This document shows, one piece after another, positions 57,901 through 64,000 of a stretch of 64,000 bases of DNA. Position numbers and translations under genes: made by a program. Position 1 is the first letter of the stretch. Every line of letters starts with the position of its first letter. The notes under the pieces are model-generated. The model did no database searches. It saw only the letters and a list, made by a program, of their open reading frames with translations, and was not told the DNA's origin. This DNA is from Sternotherus odoratus (taxonomy: Eukaryota > Chordata > Testudines > Kinosternidae): the NCBI GenBank assembly GCA_032164245.1, contig JAVMKO010000003.1, forward strand, positions 7,884,651 through 7,948,650, written 5' to 3'.

Positions 57901-58080
57901 TTGCTCCATGGTACTATTTTTATGGCATTTGAGTGGAAAAGACATAAAACAAAATGACCTTGCTGGATGGTTGCAATGTAACGCTACCTCTTCAGTAACA
58001 CAACAGAACCCCAAAAGAGACACAGGCAAAGCAGGCTGCTCCCTAAAACAGAGCGGCTCAACTCACTCCACCTTACTCTA
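54961..58080 (-). repeat. Inverted duplicon block 2
   Basis: From about 55,020 it is the reverse complement of B about 42,410 down to 39,680, lacking the B-specific Penelope insertion. It includes the polypyrimidine tract, two copies of the roughly 300-base repeat (55,880-56,590) and the CR1 relic (minus strand, about 56,590-57,300). A shard of about 35 bases at 54,985-55,019 matches B 36,782 in direct orientation. No gene is present. Confidence 0.75.
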
Positions 58081-58083
58081 GGC

Positions 58084-58583
58084 CAGGGGGTGGGTAAACA
58101 TTTTGGTCTGAGGGTCACATTGGGTTTAGAAAATTATATAGAGGGCTGGGTAGGGAAAGCCCCACCCCCAATCTGGTCCCCTCCCACTTCCCGCCCCCTG
58201 ACTGCCCCCTCAGAATCCCCAACCCATCCAACCCCTCCACTCCTTGTCTCCTGACTGCCCCTTCCAGGGACCCCAATCACCCCCTACCCAATACCCCTGC
58301 CCCCTGACTGCCCCGACCCCACCTACCCTCCCACCCCCTAACCACCACCTCAGAACCCCACCCTACTCCCTGACTGCCCCTTCCAGAGCACCCCCCTCAA
58401 CCACCACCTCGGAACCCCCTCAATTCTCCTCCCTCCTTACATAATTGCTCAGCTCCAGGGAGTGGGGTGGATGCAGCCCTGGCCTCCGGAGTGCTACCCA
58501 CATGGTGGGACTCCACCACACAGCCCCTGCCGCAGTGTTAGCTGGGACGGTCCCGTGGGCTGGCCATAGTTTGCCCACCCCTG
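58084..58583. mobile_element. hAT-like non-autonomous element
   Basis: Inverted termini CAGGGGGTGGGTAAAC and, at the right, GTTTGCCCACCCCTG, with a C-rich internal body of repeated CCCCTGACTGCCCC phrases. These ends are typical of short hAT elements. The 8-bp flanks (CTCTAGGC and CAGTCAGG) do not match, so the target duplication has decayed or a rearrangement occurred here. Confidence 0.55.
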
Positions 58584-59031
58584 CAGTCAGGGCTGTGAGA
58601 GAGAGCTGGGAGCAGGGCAGGGGTATTTGGAACTGAGAAAAGGAGCTGGTTTGTGGAGAAAAGCCGGGGGTAACAATATTTTACTGCTGCACAGAAATGG
58701 CAAAGGGACTGTGAGTTCCAGTGTTCCTCCCTCGCCATGGGCGGACCCCATGCATCTGCCTCAGGTAAACCCACACTTGCAAATTTAGTCAGGCTTCTAT
58801 AATCATGGGTATTTGGGATTTGTGCTGCATCCTGCACATGGCCATGTCTGGAAGCTCAGGGACAAGAGAAGGGGACTTTAACATATTATAATGAGCTTTT
58901 ATTTTATTTATATTTAATTAAAAAGAAAAGAAGAAAGGGATTTTTATGGAAAAGGAATAGCAAAACAGCTCCTGTGTGCCAATCAAATCAATCACAGGCA
59001 TGTTTGCAATGCACCACCACAACCAGTTACA

Positions 59032-59037
59032 TTTATT
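59032..59037 (-). terminator. Polyadenylation signal of defensin gene D
   Basis: AATAAA on the minus strand, about 165 bases after the stop codon. Confidence 0.55.
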
Positions 59038-59198
59038 AAAAAGAGAATAACAAGCTATTATTGGTGACACTCTATTGTTTTGTTCCAGCTCAGGAGATTC
59101 TTGACAGCCCAGATGAAAAGGATCCAAGGGTTTTGGAAGCAAAGCATCATCTCCTGGATTCCCAGAGATCCTGCATTGACAATCTCTGCTGCCATCAT

Positions 59199-62100
59199 TC
59201 ACCCCCAGAACTGCAAAAAGGGAAGCAACTGTCACACTCTATGTTTATAGCCATTAACATAAGGAAACTGTGGCATTACATTTCAAATCGAAAGCAGAGC
59301 AGGAATTTCCCCATCACTGAATGGTGAGTTCAGATATTCCCGGTACACTCCAGAGCAGGGGATTCATTTCTATAGACTTTTAATGAAGATAGTCAGATAT
59401 AGCTAAACATGGGAACTGGCTGCCTACCTAGCTTACTAGGTAAATATGCCTCACTTCTGAACATGGATCCCCTTTAAATTTACCCGTAACTCTCCAGTAA
59501 GGGAGGCCGATTCTCATTTTCTTACAAAAGTCCTCCTTATTAACATTCTACACAAAGTGACAACCACAAAAAATAAAGTAGCCGGGGGATTAAAAAAGAA
59601 TTCTGGAAAATTAAATATTAAAATTGCTGGAAATGTGATACAAAAATGTTGCTGAATGTTCATCAAAATTGTAAAAAAAAAATAAATCTAAATTTGACAT
59701 TTTACTGAGGGATTTAATTAAAATGGTGAACTATAAAAATGTTGATTATCTGTATTATATATAGAGAAATAAAACCAAAAATGTATAAAATGTGGGAGAA
59801 TGTGACTCACATCCAGGTGCAGTTTTTCTTTCAAACACATTTTTGTCCACAGCTAAAACCTAAACAATACATAGTAAATTATGTGATCAATAAGTGATTC
59901 TTAAAGATTTCACGGACTATTCTGTCTTCCAGCTTATGTAAACCTAAAGCTGACCCGATTTAGATGGCAGTTCCCTGCTAGAAGCTCTGCCTCTTGATAA
60001 TCTTGGTACATGCTGGGTGAACCAGCCAGGAGAGTAGCACTGAATATGGAGCTTCCAGCTTCACTTCCCCTGCCCTGAAGCTGCCTCTCTGGTGTTTTAG
60101 GCCTGGTTGATACTAGGAAATTAGGATGGTGTGACTGCATCTCCATTGGTGTATCTACCGCCTCTCGGGGAGATGGAATACCTACACTGATGGAAGAACC
60201 CCTCCCATTGGCAAAAGTAGCATCTTCACTGTAGCACTTTGAGGCAGATGCAATGGTGCCACTGTACGACTGCAGCAGTTTATGTGTAGACAAGCCCATA
60301 CTGTTTGAGAAAGTGTTTCAGCTTTCCCATCGTTTCTCCAAGTCCCGTTCTTGCTGCAACATTAATCTGAGCATTTTGAGCACCTTGTACAGGTTAAAGG
60401 GAAATCCAGCAGGTGACAAGAAGAACGTGGATAGAACTGGCTACACATAAGCAAGGAGACCCTGATACCTTTACTCCAGGAACCTTCATTTTTAAACCAG
60501 TAAAAGGAAATTCTGGGCAATGTTAGCATTGAAGTCACCAAGGTTTGTGATTGATCTAGAATTCTAACAAGAGAAATGTGAAGGGTTTGAGTATGTACTG
60601 AGCTACATTAAGGACTGAAAGTAACATAAAATTCTGGTTCAAAACACAGAATGCAGGCCTAGGAGGCATGGCGGCCATTACACGTGTGCTCAAATATACC
60701 TCCATACCACAAAGACACACAGGAGCGACTTAATCCTCAATGTGACTCCTCATATTTGAAGGCTCCATACCCAGATATTCCATTACAGAGCTTCAATAAT
60801 GCTGCCCTGCACCTACTGGATCTGTAGCTCTCACAGGTTCATCATTTTGTTCATTTCCAGTTTTTCACACTGGATCATTCCGGATGGAGACTTCACTGAG
60901 GTCCAGGCCACAAACTGTGTTCCATTGTTCAGCCATTTTTGATGGGAGTGATTTGAAATTAGAGTTCTACCATGGGAAAATCATGGTTATATTGATGCTG
61001 CGAGGGTGCAGCTTACCTTCTCTTCAGACCTCGTACCTCAGTTTCCCCTGTTGGGTGTGTTGCTTAGTCCCCAGATGAACCAAAACCTCCCCCACCTGGG
61101 GCAAAACAATGTCAAAAAGAAAAACCAAACAAACCTCTCTGGGCAAGAGATGCTTCTGCTAGGGCCGAGTGAACATTTCTCCCTCTCAGCTGTTTTCATG
61201 TATGGCTCCCACATTCTCCTCCACTAAGCTCTTCTCTGAGCTTCCCCAGTTTGCTCTTGCAGACTTCATTTTTTAGCCTTTTTTGTGGTTAAGATCAGCC
61301 CTTTTGCTCTTTCCTGCTTGATTTTTTGCCAGAGAGATTTACAACAGGTCCTACCAACTCCCCTCAGTCTGAAGACAGCAGACCTTTCATATCCTGAAAT
61401 GATATCCAGAAAGGGAACCTTTCCAGAAATGGGGAACATGTGAGAAGAAGGGATTCTAATGGAATAAGATTGGCAGCTGTCATTATGGTGAGTGCTACCA
61501 AGAAAATCCATTGCTGAATGTGTCTTCGGGTAGTTATTGAAAATAGGATCCTTCTGTCAGTGACTGGAAGAGTGAGATAACATTCCTGAAAGGCTTAAAA
61601 GTATAAGTGCAAATTAGAAGCCGTGTTGTTAGTTATCCTAGTTTTTCTGTGACCAATTTGATCATTTTATACTGGGATATGACAGTGCCTACACACACCT
61701 ACACACCCTGAAACATAGCTAGTTATTGAAAATAGGATCCTGACTGGGAGAGAGATATAAACATCCTGAAAAGTTTCAAAGTATCAGTATCAATTAGACA
61801 CCAACATATGGCTACTTATTCTAGTTTTTCTATGATAGATTAAATCATTTTATACTGTGATATAATGTACATCCTCCCCACACACCCCAAAACATCGCTC
61901 AAGATTTGTACACATTTCTTTTTGGTAAATGAAATGATAACGTTGTAGTAAAGAGCAGCCATTTTGATCTCATGGGTGCTGCACGGTGATACAAAGGAGA
62001 CACAACCCCCATGCTCTCTCCTGGGGTCTTTACTTTTGTCCTTCCCCATTGTTTTCCACATTATAAAATGAAACAATGGGGATGTATGCCACAGTGTGCC

Positions 62101-62653
62101 CACAGACACTGTCTGTACGATGCCATGTTGGCAACACAGAAGGACTGTAAAACGGGTTGGGGAGAGTAACTGCAATACATGGCTCACATAATTGCCTCTT
62201 TACTGGCCTCCTTGCAAGTACCGTCCTGGGGTAGTGGTGGGTGTTATTGGGTCTCAGAAGGGTGAACTCTGTAGCACTGAGCACCAGGGAGATGCTGGAC
62301 TCCTCCAGGCTGTGGATAGGCCATAGGTAGCCTGGATAAAGCAGCTCTAAGGTTATTCTAACATGTAAAGTCCAGATAACCCACAATCAGGGCAGCACAG
62401 ACGTTTCCTTTGTCCCATGACCCAGGGTTGTGCCGTGTGCTCTGAGCCTCCAAGGTCATTAAACAGCAGCTAGAGAAAGGAGAGACACAAATATTCTGTT
62501 CACACAGCAATGTCTCCCTTGTGGAATCCTGACTTACCCTCTTTTTACAGCAAGGGATCCCAATAGCGCACATTCCAAGCTGTATAGAATGTGTGGGACA
62601 GCTAATTGCGCAGAATTCTCTGTAACCTATACATTGTCTGGGGTCACTGGATC
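59199..62653 (-). CDS. Beta-defensin gene D (first exon outside the window)
   Basis: Two coding exons are visible on the minus strand: 62,538-62,653 (mature peptide; acceptor TGTGCAG, donor GTAAGT) and 59,199-59,210 (acceptor TTTGCAG, then Phe-Trp-Gly and TGA). The cysteine pattern is C-X6-C-X3-C-X9-C-X5-CC, from CIGYREFC to CCKKR. The segment before the first Cys is five residues shorter than in A-C, and the charge is only about +3. The exon-2 reading frame starts in the same phase as A and B, so a signal exon ending in the same phase is expected about 1.4 kb beyond position 64,000. The gene appears functional as far as seen and is the most divergent member here. Confidence 0.82.
59340..62500. 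other. Second intron of defensin gene D
   Basis: Degraded counterpart of A 6,300-8,400 with extra sequence (about 59,930-61,480). Short duplications of an ATTGAAAATAGGATCCT phrase occur at about 61,538 and 61,726. No gene recognised. Confidence 0.5.
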
Positions 62654-62889
62654 CTGCACAGAGAAAAACAGTTTTGATTTTCATTCATACAGCAGGGTAA
62701 AAAAAAAAAAACATTGATTGCAGCATGGCAGGCATTTCTCATTAACTGAAATTCCCATTCACTGAGACCAGGTCAAGTTTCCCCAGTTATTTTCCTGGGC
62801 AGCCTTCCACTAGATCTTTGATAATACATAAATGTCCCTAATAGTTAAACGGAGAGAGTTAATTAACCAGATGTGCCGGCTCCCCTGCT

Positions 62890-63299
62890 TAGGGTGACCA
62901 TATTTCCCAAAGGGAAAATGGGATGCTGTACAGAACTGGACCGAGGTCTCCTCCCCTGGGGCTTGCCCGAGCCCTTCTCCCCTCACAGGGGCAGCCAGGG
63001 CTTGGTAAGCAGGGACACACATCCGAAGGCTGAAGCTGGAGTCGCTGCTCACCTGAGCCCTGCCTTCCCCCTGCCACCCCCACCCCCATGCTGGGTGGCA
63101 TTGCCGCTCACCCCCCGCATGTTCCTCTACACCCCCCTTTTTTGACAAAATTGGGCATCTGTTCCATTTGCTCCTGCCAACTGATCAAGCTGACAAGAGC
63201 AAAAGGGACAAATGCCCACTTTTGCCAAGAAAGGCGGGACGGCAGGGACAGCTTAAATAAGGGACCGTCCCGGCCAAAGCGGGATATATGATCACCCTA
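62890..63299. mobile_element. DNA-transposon MITE in the first intron of gene D
   Basis: Left end TAGGGTGACCATATTTCCC and right end reversed TAGGGTGATCATATATCCC form terminal inverted repeats around a G/C-rich body. Absent from units A and B at the matching site. The target duplication is not clear. Confidence 0.6.
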
Positions 63300-63461
63300 C
63301 GTCTTCTACCTGCTTCCAAAGCATAACAATGAGCAGGGTGTCCTTTATAGCCCCACACCTGTACAACTGCCTGAACTGCAAACTACTCAGAGTGGCTTCT
63401 GATGTGGTGTTGACTCTTTCTGATTCCTAACAGTGATGTACCAGGAATGCAGAGTGGCTGT

Positions 63462-63727
63462 CAGGGCCGGTTCCAGGCACTGGCCCAGCAAGCAGGTGCC
63501 TGGGGAGGCAAACGGCCGGCGGGGAGGGGGAGGCATTCCATGTGCCCACAGGGTGGCACACGAGGCAGCTTTTGGCAGCACGCCTGCGGCAGCTCTTGGT
63601 CCTTCTTCGGCACTTGGTCCTTCTTCGGCAGAGCTGCTGCAGCAGTGCCGCCGAAACCCACTCTTGCCCCTTCGGCGGAACACCTGTGGAGCTGCTTGGG
63701 GTGGCAAAGAAATTGGAGCCAGCCCTG
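63462..63727. mobile_element. hAT-like MITE
   Basis: Ends CAGGGCCGGTTCCAGG and, at the right, GGAGCCAGCCCTG are inverted copies. The flanking octamers GTGGCTGT (63,454-63,461) and TTGGCAGT (63,728-63,735) agree at six of eight bases, as a decayed 8-bp hAT target duplication would. Frames crossing it on both strands are compositional. Confidence 0.65.
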
Positions 63728-64000
63728 TTGGCAGTGCAGGGTTGAAGGGCCTCAGCACTGGGTCGGATGGCTGGTATGTTTAGAGTCAGTAGGGGGTGAA
63801 CAAGTCCCTTCTGGTCTAAATGCCTGATTCCCCTTGAGGCTCTGCAGAAAGATATCTGTGAAGACTCAGCAATTGGGAATACTTTCTCAAAGACTAGTTG
63901 CCAGGTTAGACATGCCACACAGGCTGATCCTTTTGAGAATGTCGTCCAAATGCCCTTTGGGATATTTTGATTGGATTATTTTAAATTAGGTTTTAGCTGT

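Larger units (their letters stand above)
58590..64000. repeat. Segmental duplication unit D (cut by window end)
   Basis: Direct orientation, collinear with A about 5,070-9,150, but more diverged than A, B and C are from one another. Carries defensin gene D. It retains the stretch near 63,930-64,000 that unit A lost and unit B keeps. Confidence 0.8.

Noticed and set aside
58076..58591. 8-bp target duplication for the hAT-like element at 58,084-58,583
   Set aside because: Flanks CTCTAGGC and CAGTCAGG match at only three positions.

Overview
This 64 kb window looks like a vertebrate, most likely a turtle (Testudines). The grounds are GT-AG introns, CR1-type LINE relics, tRNA-derived SINEs, Penelope-like remnants with hammerhead-ribozyme folds, class I endogenous retroviruses, and beta-defensin genes whose signal peptides resemble those of birds and reptiles. 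Species identity is inference. No bacterial or plasmid features were seen.

The host genes form a tandem beta-defensin cluster on the minus strand, carried on a segmental duplication with four copies here. Unit A covers about 1-26,670, unit B about 27,063-42,860, unit C about 44,503-50,765 (truncated) and unit D about 58,590 to the window end (cut off). Each unit has one three-exon defensin gene. A short first exon encodes the signal peptide, a second exon encodes the mature six-cysteine peptide (C-X6-C-X3-C-X9-C-X5-CC in all four), and a last exon begins with, or soon reaches, the stop codon and holds the 3' UTR. Genes A (6,084-10,614) and B (31,439-35,817) look intact. Gene C (48,951-50,350) has an in-frame stop before the first cysteine and no first exon. 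Gene D (59,199-62,653) is open, but its first exon should lie about 1.4 kb past the window. Exon 2 differs far more between A and B than the surrounding introns do, which suggests diversifying selection.

Unit A carries two nested young insertions absent from unit B. A solo LTR with 4-bp target duplication GACA was itself entered by a full-length gammaretrovirus-like provirus at 12,203-20,499 with target duplication CTTT. The two 611-bp LTRs read as identical, so the provirus is recent. It is nevertheless damaged: gag changes frame at an A8 run, a UGA lies between gag and pol, the integrase catalytic Glu position is Lys, and env has an internal TAG.

Between units C and D (about 50,766-58,590) the array is rearranged. 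Two blocks homologous to the distal part of the unit are inverted and in permuted order, mixed with DNA-transposon MITEs. The remaining sequence is intronic or intergenic repeat relics in which no further gene was recognised. Unit boundaries and identity statements were made by eye and are approximate.
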